From Mycolicibacterium sp. BiH015 (GTDB lineage: Bacteria; Actinomycetota; Actinomycetes; Mycobacteriales; Mycobacteriaceae), in NCBI RefSeq assembly GCF_027706845.1, contig NZ_JAQGCZ010000001.1:124001-188000 (forward strand): 64,000 nt of DNA. The letters are read 5' to 3'. The translations under genes and the position numbers were made by a program. Position 1 is the stretch's first letter. The number at the start of each line of letters is the position of its first letter. Of this stretch, positions 22,501 through 29,256 are shown in pieces. The notes under the pieces are model-generated. The model was given only the letters and a program-made list of their open reading frames with translations, had not been told where the DNA came from and ran no database searches.

Positions 22501-25500
22501 GCGCGCCGTAACCCAACACATCACCGGCACCGGGGCTTTCGAGGGTGATTGTGGCGGAGTCGAGTTCCTCCGAATCGAGATCGGTGATGATTACCACCGG
22601 AGTGACCGTGATCGCGTTGCCGGTCGTGCCGGCTGCCACCGGAGTTATCACTACCAGCGGCGGCACCTCCACCGACAGCCCGACCACGGTCACCACCGTG
22701 CCCGCCGCCGCACTCTGATTACCCTGATCGTCGGTCACCACAAAGGACACCGACTTGATCCCAGCGGTTGTTGAGGTCAGGGTGACCGACTGCAGCAGCT
22801 GCTGATACGCCGCCACCGACGCGGCGCCGGTGAAGGTCACCACGCCATTGGACAGAGTGGCCGTCACGCCATCAGGCAGATCACCGTAACCCAGCACATC
22901 ACCGGCACCGGGGTTTTGGAGGGTGATTGTGGCTGAGTCGAGTTCGTCCGAATCGAGGTCGGTGATGATCACCACCGGACTGACCGTGATCGCCCCACCG
23001 ACCGTGCCGGCCGCCACCGGTGTCGTGACCACCAGGTGCGGCACCTCCACCGCCAACCCGACCACGGTCACCACCGTGCCCGCCGCCGCACTCTGGTTAC
23101 CTTGGTCATCGGTGACCGTGAACGACACCGACTTGATCCCCGCGGTCGACGTCGTCAGGGTGACCGACTGCAGCAGCTGCTGATACGCCGCCGCCGAGGC
23201 AGCACCGGTGAAGGTCAGCACACCATTGGCCACAGTGGCCGTCACGCCATCAGGCAGCTCACCGTAACCAAGCACATCGCCGGCACCCGGATCGTCGAGT
23301 GTGATTGTGGCTGAGTCGAGTTCGTCCGAATCGAGGTCGGTGATGATGACCACCGGGCTGACCGTGATCGCGTTGCCGGTCGTGCCGGCCGCCACAGGAG
23401 TTGTCACTACCAGCGGCGGCACCTCCACCGACAGCCCGACCACGGTCACCACCGTGCCCGCCGCCACACTCTGGTTACCCTGGTCATCGGTGACCGTGAA
23501 CGACACCGACTTGATCCCCGGAGCGGTCGAGGTGAGGGTCACCGACTGCAGCAGCTGCTGATACGCCGCCACCGAAGCAGCGCCGGTGAACGTCAGCACG
23601 CCATTGGCCAAAGTGGCCGTGACGCCATCAGGCAGATCACCGTAACCCAACACATCACCAGCACCCGGATCCACGAGTGTGACCGTGGCTGAATCCAGTT
23701 CCTCCGAATCGAGGTCGGTGATGATCACCACCGGACTGACCGTGATCGCCCCACCCACCGTGCCGGCCGCCACCGGTGTCGTGACCACCAGCGGCGGCAC
23801 CTCCACCGCCAACCCCACAATCGTCACAGCTGTTGCTGCGAAACCACTTTCATTTCCCTGATCGTCGGTGACGGCGAACGACACCAATTTGATGCCAACA
23901 GTCTGCGAAGTCAAAGTCACCGACTGCAGCAACTGCTGGTATGCCGCCACGGACGCCGCCCCGGTGAACGTCACCGAACCCGCACTCGTCGTCACGGTCA
24001 CACCGGTCGGCAGCGGCCCATAACTCAGCACATCTCCGGAGGAGGGATTGCTGACCTGGACGGTGGCAGAGGTTATCTCGTCGGAGTCGAGGTCGGTGAT
24101 CGCGACGACGGGGCTCACATTGACAGCGCCACCGACCGTTCCGGCGGCGACGGGAAGCGTGACGACCAACGGTGAAAGCTCCACCGGCAATCCCAGCATC
24201 GTGACCACTGTGCCTGCCGCCAGGCTCTCGTTGCCCTGGTCGTCGACCACTGTGAATGACACCGACTTGATCCCCGCAGCCTGCGATGTCAACGTGACCG
24301 ACGTCAGCAATTGGCGATAGTCGTCAATCGACGCCAATCCGGTGAAGACCAGGGATCCGTTGGCGGTCGTCACCGTGACTCCCTCGGGAATGTCACCGTA
24401 ACCGAGCACATCGCCGTCATCGGGGTTGTTCAGGATCACTGTGGCGGAGCCGATTTGATCCGAATCGAGATCCGCGATCACCACGATCGGACTGATCGTG
24501 GTCACACTGCCTGCGGTGCCAGTAGCCAGGGGTGTTGTCACGACCAGCGGCGGGACTTGAGCGCTCACCCCCAGAACCGTGACGACGGTGCCCGCCGCCG
24601 GGCTCGTCAGACCCTGGTCGTCGGTGACGCTGAACGACACTGTCTTAATCCCCGCACTCGAGGACGTCAGCGTGACCGACGCCAACAGATGCTGGTAGTC
24701 GGCGACCGACGCGGCACCGCTGAACGTCACCGAGCCGCTTCCAAGGGTCGCCGTCACACCGGCGGGCAGCGGTCCGTACCCCAGTACATCACCGGACGTT
24801 GCGTCCTTGATCGTGATTGCGGCAGAGAGTAATTCGTCTGAGTCGAGATCGGCAATCACCACCACCGGGCTGATCGTGATCCCGCTTCCGGCAACACCGG
24901 CGCTCACCGGGGTCGTGACGACGAGCGGTGTGAGTTCGGTAGGCAGGCCCAGGAGTGTGACCACAGTCCCGACCGGGATGCTCTCGAGTCCCTGATCGTC
25001 GGTAACAGTGAACGACACCGTCTTGATCCCCGGGGCCGACGACGTCAGCGTGACAGATGCAAGCAGCTGCTGGTATGCGGCCACCGAGGCGGTACCGGTG
25101 AACGTGATCGACCCGTTGTCCGTTGTCACCACGACGCCGGTCGGGAGCGCCCCGTAGCCCAGTACGTCCCCTGCGGAAAAGTTCTCGACAAGCACTGTGG
25201 CAGAACCGAGTTCGTCAGAGTCGAGGTCGGTGATCACCACGATAGGGCTGACCTGTACTGCACCGCCGGCGGTTCCCGCAGCGATGGGCGACGTCACCAC
25301 CAGCGGGGGCACCTGGACCGGCAGTCCGAGTACCGTGACGACGGTGGCGGCGGTGGCGCTTTCCAAGCCTTGGTCGTCGGTGACGGTGAAGGACACCGTC
25401 TTGACTGCCGCTGTGGTCGAGGACATCGTCACCGAGGCGAGTAGCTGCTGGTAATCCGACACAGACGCGAGACCGGTGAACGTCACACTGCCGTTGTCCA

Positions 25501-27673
25501 GCGTTGCCGTCACGCCAGGTGGCAAGGCCCCGTGCGCTAGGGTATCGCCGTCCGAAACATTCGCGATGGTTACCGTCGCCGACGAAAGTTGTTCGGAGTC
25601 AAGGTCTGTGATGACCACGACAGGGCTGACCGTGATCGGGCTTCCGGCGGTACCGGCCGCAATCGGTGTGGTCACCACCAGCGGAGGCACCTCGATCGGT
25701 AGCCCCAGCATCGTGACGACTGTGGCCACCGGGACGCTGCCCAGACCTTCGTCGTCGGTAACGGTGAAAGAGACCGACTTGATCCCCGCGCTCTGCGACG
25801 TCAGCGTTACCGATGCCAGCAACTGCTGGTATGCAGCGACCGACGCCGTACCGGTGAAGGTGAGGGATCCGTCGCCCGCCGACACCACCACTCCATCGGG
25901 AAGAGTGCCGCAGGACAGAACGTCTCCGTCTTCTTGACTGGTGACTTTCACTGTGGCACCGGTGAGTTCGTCCGAGTCGAGATCGGTGATCACCACGATG
26001 GGGCTCACCACAACGGCGGATCCGGACGTGCCTACGGCCACCGGCGAAGTCACCACCAGCGGTGGCAGGTCCACCGGGAGGCCGAGCACAGTGACGACCG
26101 TGGCCGCTGCGCCGCTGTCCAGATCCTGGTCGTCAGTGACGGTGAACGACACCGTCTTGATCGCCGCCGTCTGCGTCGTCAACGTCACCGATGCCAGCAA
26201 TTGCTGATACGCCGCGGTGGACGCGGCCCCTGTGAAGGTAAGTGACCCAACCCCGGTCGTAACCGTCACACCCGTTGACAGGGGGCCGTACCCAAGCACG
26301 TCGCCATCGGCCGGATCGCTCAAGGTGACTGTGGCAGAGGTCATTTCATCGGAATCCAGATCCGTGATCACGACCACCGGACTCACGGTCACCGGGTTTC
26401 CGGGTGCTCCCGCCGCGACCGGCAACGTGACGACGATCGGGGGGATCTCCACGATGGGGTTCACCGTGATCGGGATCATCAGCGTCACCTCGTCCGGTTC
26501 GGCGATCCCGGCTGCCCGGCGAAGGAAATGGAAGACCCCTTGGACGACGCCGAGCAGGCCTTTCAGATGCTCTGACGAGTCACTGATCGTGACTTTGAAG
26601 CTGTCCTGGAGCGGAGTACCGGTGACGACGGTGGTCGGGGTGTAGACGAACTTGCCGGTGAGCGGGTCTCTGAATACCACACCGTGTGACGGCTGAACGA
26701 TTGTGTAGGTGAGCGGATCCCCGTTGGGATCGCGGGCTTTCAGGTCGATGAGCACCTGACCCGTCACGATCTGTTGGGTTTCGACCGGTCCCCACTCGGG
26801 GGTCTCATTGAAGAACGTGTGCACGATCTGCCGGCGCACCCACGCAAGCACGGCGTCGAACCACGGGGCGCGCGCCGGTGTGGCAGGGTTGGTGAACGGC
26901 GACAGAACACTGCTGACGACGGCGGTCATGACATCGACGGAGGCGGTGCTGTCCTCAGGGGCGACCGACGCGACCGATTCCACGCTCGGGGCCGGTGGGG
27001 CGACCTCTACCGGAACGACGTCGATCTCGGCAATCTCGGTCGGAGCGACGTCGCCGGCGTCGGACCCGACGATCCCGTCATTGACGGCCTCCACTTCACC
27101 CGGATACGGCGCCGGGGTGGAGATGTCGGTATCGTCTGCCGGCTCTGCGGTTTCTGACGCGTCGGGCGCCGGGGTGGGATCGGCGTCCTGCGGATGATCC
27201 TCAGGCGACGACGCCTCTCCCTGATCGTCGGCAGCGGCCTCCTCTTCTGCACTTTCGTCGTCGACGGGACCGTCGACATCCTCGGTCGCACCAGATTCTT
27301 CGGCGACGGACCCGTCATCTTCTGAATCGGACGACTCGGTGTCGTCGGTGTGGGTTCGCGACGACGGTTTCGTCGATGACGTCTTGGTCCGCGACTGGGA
27401 CTCAGCCCCCGCCGACGCGGAGGTGTCGGCATCCACGTCGGCGTACGCAACACCCGTCGAGTTGGCGACGGCGAATCCGACGCCCAGCGATACCGCGAGG
27501 GCGCCCACCCGTCCGATGCGTGCTGCATTGTTCGCAGTCGGAGGCTGCGCGTGTCTTTTTGGTCGGCTACGCGAGCTGCGCTCGACGAGGTCTGCGGCTG
27601 ACCAGAAGTTCCGCTCGAAGTCGGCGTCGTGCCTATCTTGAGGATCGAGATGCCGGGACACGAATGCGCACAT
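13532..27673 (-). CDS. Giant secreted repeat protein (34 tandem beta-sandwich-like units)
   Basis: An uninterrupted 4713-residue frame. I start at ATG 27673 because GGAGGG lies about four bases upstream; the frame is open to 27796. Residues 1-52 are a polar leader with FWSAADL at 23-29; 53-72 is the export segment (IGRVGALAVSLGVGFAVANS); 80-240 is a Ser/Thr/Asp/Glu/Pro linker; about 268-400 is a pre-repeat module (VLAWVRRQIVHTFFN, RDPNGDPLTY, FVYTP, DSSEHLKGLLG). From residue 411 there are 29 units of 126 residues (unit 16 has 127), then five divergent units of 122-133 residues to the C-terminus. Each unit carries ITDLDS/IADLDS, GDVLGYG, FTG.ASVA.YQQLLQSVTLTS and SVSFTVTDDQGN. No membrane anchor, LPXTG or enzymatic domain is visible. 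A giant adhesin or envelope filament is the best guess. Confidence 0.88.
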   Translation of the reverse strand: MCAFVSRHLDPQDRHDADFERNFWSAADLVERSSRSRPKRHAQPPTANNAARIGRVGALAVSLGVGFAVANSTGVAYADVDADTSASAGAESQSRTKTSSTKPSSRTHTDDTESSDSEDDGSVAEESGATEDVDGPVDDESAEEEAAADDQGEASSPEDHPQDADPTPAPDASETAEPADDTDISTPAPYPGEVEAVNDGIVGSDAGDVAPTEIAEIDVVPVEVAPPAPSVESVASVAPEDSTASVDVMTAVVSSVLSPFTNPATPARAPWFDAVLAWVRRQIVHTFFNETPEWGPVETQQIVTGQVLIDLKARDPNGDPLTYTIVQPSHGVVFRDPLTGKFVYTPTTVVTGTPLQDSFKVTISDSSEHLKGLLGVVQGVFHFLRRAAGIAEPDEVTLMIPITVNPIVEIPPIVVTLPVAAGAPGNPVTVSPVVVITDLDSDEMTSATVTLSDPADGDVLGYGPLSTGVTVTTGVGSLTFTGAASTAAYQQLLASVTLTTQTAAIKTVSFTVTDDQDLDSGAAATVVTVLGLPVDLPPLVVTSPVAVGTSGSAVVVSPIVVITDLDSDELTGATVKVTSQEDGDVLSCGTLPDGVVVSAGDGSLTFTGTASVAAYQQLLASVTLTSQSAGIKSVSFTVTDDEGLGSVPVATVVTMLGLPIEVPPLVVTTPIAAGTAGSPITVSPVVVITDLDSEQLSSATVTIANVSDGDTLAHGALPPGVTATLDNGSVTFTGLASVSDYQQLLASVTMSSTTAAVKTVSFTVTDDQGLESATAATVVTVLGLPVQVPPLVVTSPIAAGTAGGAVQVSPIVVITDLDSDELGSATVLVENFSAGDVLGYGALPTGVVVTTDNGSITFTGTASVAAYQQLLASVTLTSSAPGIKTVSFTVTDDQGLESIPVGTVVTLLGLPTELTPLVVTTPVSAGVAGSGITISPVVVIADLDSDELLSAAITIKDATSGDVLGYGPLPAGVTATLGSGSVTFSGAASVADYQHLLASVTLTSSSAGIKTVSFSVTDDQGLTSPAAGTVVTVLGVSAQVPPLVVTTPLATGTAGSVTTISPIVVIADLDSDQIGSATVILNNPDDGDVLGYGDIPEGVTVTTANGSLVFTGLASIDDYRQLLTSVTLTSQAAGIKSVSFTVVDDQGNESLAAGTVVTMLGLPVELSPLVVTLPVAAGTVGGAVNVSPVVAITDLDSDEITSATVQVSNPSSGDVLSYGPLPTGVTVTTSAGSVTFTGAASVAAYQQLLQSVTLTSQTVGIKLVSFAVTDDQGNESGFAATAVTIVGLAVEVPPLVVTTPVAAGTVGGAITVSPVVIITDLDSEELDSATVTLVDPGAGDVLGYGDLPDGVTATLANGVLTFTGAASVAAYQQLLQSVTLTSTAPGIKSVSFTVTDDQGNQSVAAGTVVTVVGLSVEVPPLVVTTPVAAGTTGNAITVSPVVIITDLDSDELDSATITLDDPGAGDVLGYGELPDGVTATVANGVLTFTGAASAAAYQQLLQSVTLTTSTAGIKSVSFTVTDDQGNQSAAAGTVVTVVGLAVEVPHLVVTTPVAAGTVGGAITVSPVVIITDLDSDELDSATITLQNPGAGDVLGYGDLPDGVTATLSNGVVTFTGAASVAAYQQLLQSVTLTSTTAGIKSVSFVVTDDQGNQSAAAGTVVTVVGLSVEVPPLVVITPVAAGTTGNAITVTPVVIITDLDSEELDSATITLESPGAGDVLGYGALPSGVTVTTGAGSVTFTGAASVAAYQQLLQSVTLTSTTAGIKSVSFTVTDDQGNASVAAGTVVTVVGLAVEVPPLVVTTPVAAGTVGNAITVSPVVIITDLDSEELDSATITLQDPGIGDVLGYGTLPPGVAVTLTNGVLTFTGAASVAAYQQLLQSVTLTSTTAGIKSVSFVVTDDQGNASVAAGTVVTVVGLSVEVPPLVVTTPVAAGTAGGAITVSPVVIITDLDSEELDSATITLDDPGAGDVLGYGELPDGVTATVANGVLTFTGAASAAAYQQLLQSVTLTTSTAGIKSVSFTVTDDQGNQSVAAGTVVTVVGLSVEVPPLVVTTPVAAGTAGGAITVSPVVIITDLDSEELDSATITLDDPGAGDVLGYGELPDGVTATVANGVLTFTGAASAAAYQQLLQSVTLTTSTAGIKSVSFTVTDDQGNQSAAAGTVVTVVGLAVEVPHLVVTTPVAAGTVGGAITVSPVVIITDLDSDELDSATITLDDPGTGEVLGYGTLPPGVTVTTGAGSLTFTGAASVAAYQQLLQSVTLTTSTAGIKSVSFTVTDDQGNQSAAAGTVVTVVGLSVEVPPLVVTTPVAAGTVGGAITVSPVVIITDLDSEELDSATVILDDPGAGDVLGYGDLPDGVTATVANGVLTFTGAASVGAYQQLLQSVTLTSQSAGIKSVSFTVTDDQGNQSAAAGSAVTVVGLPTTEVTPLVVALPVAAGATGSATVVSSVVVIADLDSDEIDSATVTITNPFAGDVLGYGSVPAGVTVTTGVNSVTFTGLASVAEYQQLLQSVTLTSTTAGIRSVSFVVVDDQGNESAVSATAVTVVGLPTEVTPLVVALPVAAGATGSATVVSSVVVIADLDSDEIDSATVTITNPFAGDVLGYGSVPAGVTVTTGVNSVTFTGLASVAEYQQLLQSVTLTSTTAGIRSVSFVVVDDQGNESAVSATAVTVVGLPTEVTPLVVALPVAAGTAGSPTVVSSVVVIADLDSDDIESATVTITNPSAGDVLGYGSLPTGITVTTGANSVTFTGLASVAEYQQLLQSVTLTSTTAGIRSVSFVVVDDQGNESAVSATAVTVVGLPTEVTPLVVALPVAAGTAGSPTVVSSVVVIADLDSDEIDSATVTITNPSAGDVLGYGSVPAGITVTTGVNSVTFTGRATVVEYQQLLQSVTLTSNAPGIRSVSFVVTDDQGNQSDAVATAVTVVGLPTEVTPLVVALPVAAGTTGSATVVSSVVVIADLDSDDIDSATVTITNPSAGDVLGYGSLPTGVVVTTGANSVTFTGRATVAEYQQLLQSVTLTSTTAGIRSVSFAVTDDQGNESAASATAVTVVGLPTEVTPLVVALPVAAGTAGSPTVVSSVVVIADLDSDEIESATVTIDNPSAGDVLGYGSVPAGVTVSVGIDSVTFTGLASVAEYQQLLQSVTLTSTTAGIRSVSFVVTDDQGNESAASATAVTVVGLPTEVTPLVVALPVAAGTTGSATVVSSVVVIADLDSDDIESATVTIANPSAGDVLGYGSVPAGITVTTGANSVTFTGLASVAEYQQLLQSVTLTSSTAGIRSVSFAVTDDQGNQSDAAATAVTVVGLPTEVTPLVVALPVAAGTAGSPTVVSSVVVIADLDSDEIESATVTIDNPSAGDVLGYGSLPTGITVTIGANSVTFTGSASVADYKQLLQSVTLTSTTAGIRSVSFVVVDDQGNESAASATAVTVVGLPTEVTPLVVALPVAAGTAGSPTVVSSVVVIADLDSDEIESATVTIDNPSAGDVLGYGSLPTGVVVTTGANSVTFTGSASVADYQQLLQSVTLTSTTAGIRSVSFVVTDDQGNQSDASGTAVTVVGLPTEVTPLVVALPVATGTAGSSTVVSSVVVIADLDSDEIESATVTIENPSAGDVLGYGSLPTGVVVTTGANSVTFTGLASVAEYQQLLQSVTLTSTTAGIRSVSFVVTDDQGNQSAASATAVTVVGLPTEVTPLVVALPVATGTAGSPTVVSSVVVIADLDSDDIDSATVTITNPSAGDVLGYGSVPAGITVTAGANSVTFTGRATAAEYEQLLQSVTLTSTTAGIRSVSFVVTDDQGNQSDASATAVTVVGLPTEVTPLVVALPVAAGTTGSATVVSSVVVIADLDSDEIDSATVTIDNAEPGDVLGYGSLPTGITVTAGANSVTFTGRATVAEYQQLLQSVTLTSTTAGIRSVSFVVTDDQGNQSDASATAVTVVGLPTEVTPLVVTLPVATGTAGSPTVVSSVVVIADLDSDEIDSATVTITNPSAGVVLGYGSVPAGIAVTTGANSVTFTGPATVAEYEQLLASVTLTSPTTGITRVSFTATDDQGNVSAAASTAVTVIGTPTAATPLVVTSLVNVAYTAGGSSVAVDPGVIVLDVDSMTMTGATVTIADPDVGDTLTWGSLPTGITADFDNGVLTFSGSASIDDYQQLLRSVRFSTDASALATIKSIAFQVTDDSSRVSTPGSVTVTVVSLPTTATPAVVTSVVNVSYTAGNSATVVDPNLTILDADSSTMSGAVVSIVGGVTAGESLSFAPQAGISGAYNPATGVLTFSGTASKETYQQLLRSVTFSTDPSALATIKSISFVVTDAQSNTSGPGLVAVTVLNAPVSVAPLVITSGVNLSYTAGNSPVTVDSGVSLLDIDSSTLQGATVRISGGFASGDELTFTAPSGITGIYNAGTGVLTFTGNASIADYQTALRSVQLSTDASALAAIKTVSFAVTDLEGSVSLPGTVAVTVLAAPVNLAPLVTTLLGPIYTAGNTAVQVNPLLTVLDLDTANMDGATVAITGNFAAGDVLSFTPTSGIVGNFDTATGVLTFVGNATTATYQQLLRSVTFASGASGTTAVKTITFTVTDSLGATSPNATALVTQTANSAPLLTAPLGGGVLLLGAQVVSPTAVIVDDSSFLDQAVVTITNVQSVDVLSFTATGSITGSYSAGVLTLSGLGTVAEYQSVLQSVRFSKTGLNLLGFRNITMVVRDAQGLNSNTTSGTLTLIL
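13535..15478 (-). repeat. Five divergent C-terminal repeat units (30-34)
   Basis: Units 30-34 (131, 133, 133, 129 and 122 residues) keep the LDxDS, LTFSG, YQQLLRSV and VTD landmarks but have the insert YTAGNS and NPATGVLTF-type loops absent from the 126-residue units. In these features they resemble the five units of the 1029-residue protein more than the array beside them. Confidence 0.85.
15479..26443 (-). repeat. Array of 29 tandem 378-bp coding repeats
   Basis: Units 1-29 of the giant protein run from 26443 down to 15479 with a strict 378-bp period; unit n starts at 26443-378(n-1) up to unit 16, and unit 17 starts at 20392 after one extra codon. Three zones are visible: units 1-7 are diverged, units 8-16 share PPLVVTTPVAAG...SPVVIITDLDS, and units 17-29 share TPLVVALPVAAG...SSVVVIADLDS. 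Zone two and three units are very similar at DNA level, including synonymous sites. Confidence 0.93.
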
Positions 27674-28892
27674 GTTGCCCTCCGTTTGCTGAGCACAGCG
27701 CAATTGACCAGAAAAGCTGGGATTGCGCGCCGTAGTCAACCGGACCACGCAGCCGAAGCGTCGGGGAGTTTTCGCGATGTAGTGACATCGGCGCATGCTT
27801 CGTCACGGCGCGCGCCCCGCCTCTCAGCCTCGGTTCCGGTTTGCTGCGTGGCGCGCAGTTCGTGGACGCCAGCGTCAGTAACGACAGAGCCTAGGCCAAC
27901 GGAATGCTTGCATACGCGAGAAATGCCATCCGAGAATGGCGCGCCGATCTGCTGTGTGACTGCGGCATAGTCCATACAGTACGAAAACCGCAGCTCAAAG
28001 CTATCTACCATCGTCAACAGCCAATTTGCGCAAACGTAAATCTGTCGCTTTTTGGATAGTCGTGACGGGCGATACGCGCACATCTTCAGCTGTATGCGCG
28101 GATTACGATCGCACGCCGCGGTCCGTGTCGGTGAGAGAGACGATGATGCGTCCGCGGCCTCGAGCCTTCACCTCGTGCGGCGATGTCGGTAGTTGCTGCG
28201 CCGCGCCTCGTCCTCGATCTGCTTCCAGGATTCGGCCGCATCGAGCTCTCTCCCGACAGTTGGCAAGGGGTGTGCATTCGACTCGTCGCAGCGTTCGGCC
28301 CCGCCAGAGAGGATTGTGCGCGTCAGTATTTGCCCTGCAATTCTCACCGACGGACGGGATCGACGCTCTGCAGCCACGGCAACGACTCCGCCAGCGGGCG
28401 AGCGCGAGTCATGGAGTCCATCGTTCGTCGAACAGGCTGACTCCCTGCAGACATTGGGGAAGATCCGCGGCGCAGCGGAAAGTTGTCGACCGCGGGCCGA
28501 CCATGAGATGCCGGACGGGCTGGTTTGCTGGACGCACGCCGTAGCGTCAAGCGTGCGCCCAGCACTGCCAAGCTTAGAGCAATAACGTGACTCCGTTAGC
28601 GTAATTAACGATCTAACTTGCGTACGCAACCAACCAGCAATGTCACGATTTGAGTCCTGCCACCAAATGCCCATTTCACGACTTCACATCTGCTTACACA
28701 GCAAATTTACACCAGAGACAATCAAGACGGTTTGCCCGGTCACGAACGGCCGCTATCACCGCCGAGCCGACGCTTCCCCGCGACGTCCTCCGTGAATTGA
28801 TGACGAGGTCGATGAGACGGTCCCGAGCGATGACTCAAGGTCGCTGTAGATGTACCGGCGATCGTTTCGCAGGTGCGGCGTATCGTCGCCTT
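27674..28892. other. 1.2-kb region without a supportable gene
   Basis: Several overlapping open frames of 60-200 codons exist on both strands, but none has family motifs, a convincing ribosome-binding site or mycobacterial codon bias. The proximal part must hold the promoter of the giant gene. From about 28560 to 28740 the DNA is clearly AT-richer than the surroundings and contains the palindrome TTGCGTACGCAA (28618-28629). It may be a decayed insertion or a long regulatory region. Confidence 0.5.
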
Positions 28893-29243
28893 ATGGGTGT
28901 CAGACGAGTGATGCCGGTCGTCACGGTCGACGAACTCGACCAGGCTGTTGAACAGTACCGGGCGGTACTTGGTCTGGACGTCGTGATGAACCACGGCTGG
29001 ATCGCCACCCTTGCCGACCCCGACCACCGCCATCAGTTCAGCCTGATGACGCGCGACGCGACCGCGGCCGTCAACCCCTCGGTGTCTATCGAGGTCGACG
29101 ATGTCGACGCCGCCCATGATGCCGCGGTGCGAGCGCAGCTGACGATCGTTCACCCACTCAGCGACGAGGACTGGGGCGTGCGCCGGTTCTTCTTCGCCGA
29201 CAGCAAGGGCAACATCGTCAACGTGCTCAGCCACATGGCTTGA
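28893..29243 (+). CDS. Glyoxalase/bleomycin-resistance (VOC) family protein
   Basis: A 116-residue single VOC module starting MGVRRVMPVVTVDELDQAVEQYRAVLGLDV and ending FFFADSKGNIVNVLSH, the usual beta-alpha-beta-beta-beta layout with a terminal metal-ligand-like Asn/His region. The frame is open upstream to 28650, but the ATG at 28893 is the first that fits the family N-terminus. The 3' end is 13 bases from the convergent F420-dependent oxidoreductase gene. Substrate unknown; could be a resistance or isomerase-type VOC protein. Confidence 0.8.
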   Translation: MGVRRVMPVVTVDELDQAVEQYRAVLGLDVVMNHGWIATLADPDHRHQFSLMTRDATAAVNPSVSIEVDDVDAAHDAAVRAQLTIVHPLSDEDWGVRRFFFADSKGNIVNVLSHMA

Positions 29244-29256
29244 CGTTCAACACTTC

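Noticed and set aside
15983..24832. Many long plus-strand open frames inside the repeat array, some over 400 codons
   Set aside because: They recur with the 378-bp period, are rich in Arg/His or Ser/Thr, and are antisense images of the giant gene. They lack start signals and family features.
15479..26443. Regularly spaced repeats considered as a CRISPR-like or non-coding satellite array
   Set aside because: The unit is 378 bp, has no spacers and keeps one reading frame throughout, so it is a protein repeat.
27730..27745. TTGACT as a -35 for the giant gene
   Set aside because: No acceptable -10 at the right distance.
28168..28674. A 168-codon minus-strand frame in the gene-free region
   Set aside because: No recognisable motif, poor codon bias, overlaps several equally long frames on the other strand, and no ribosome-binding site.
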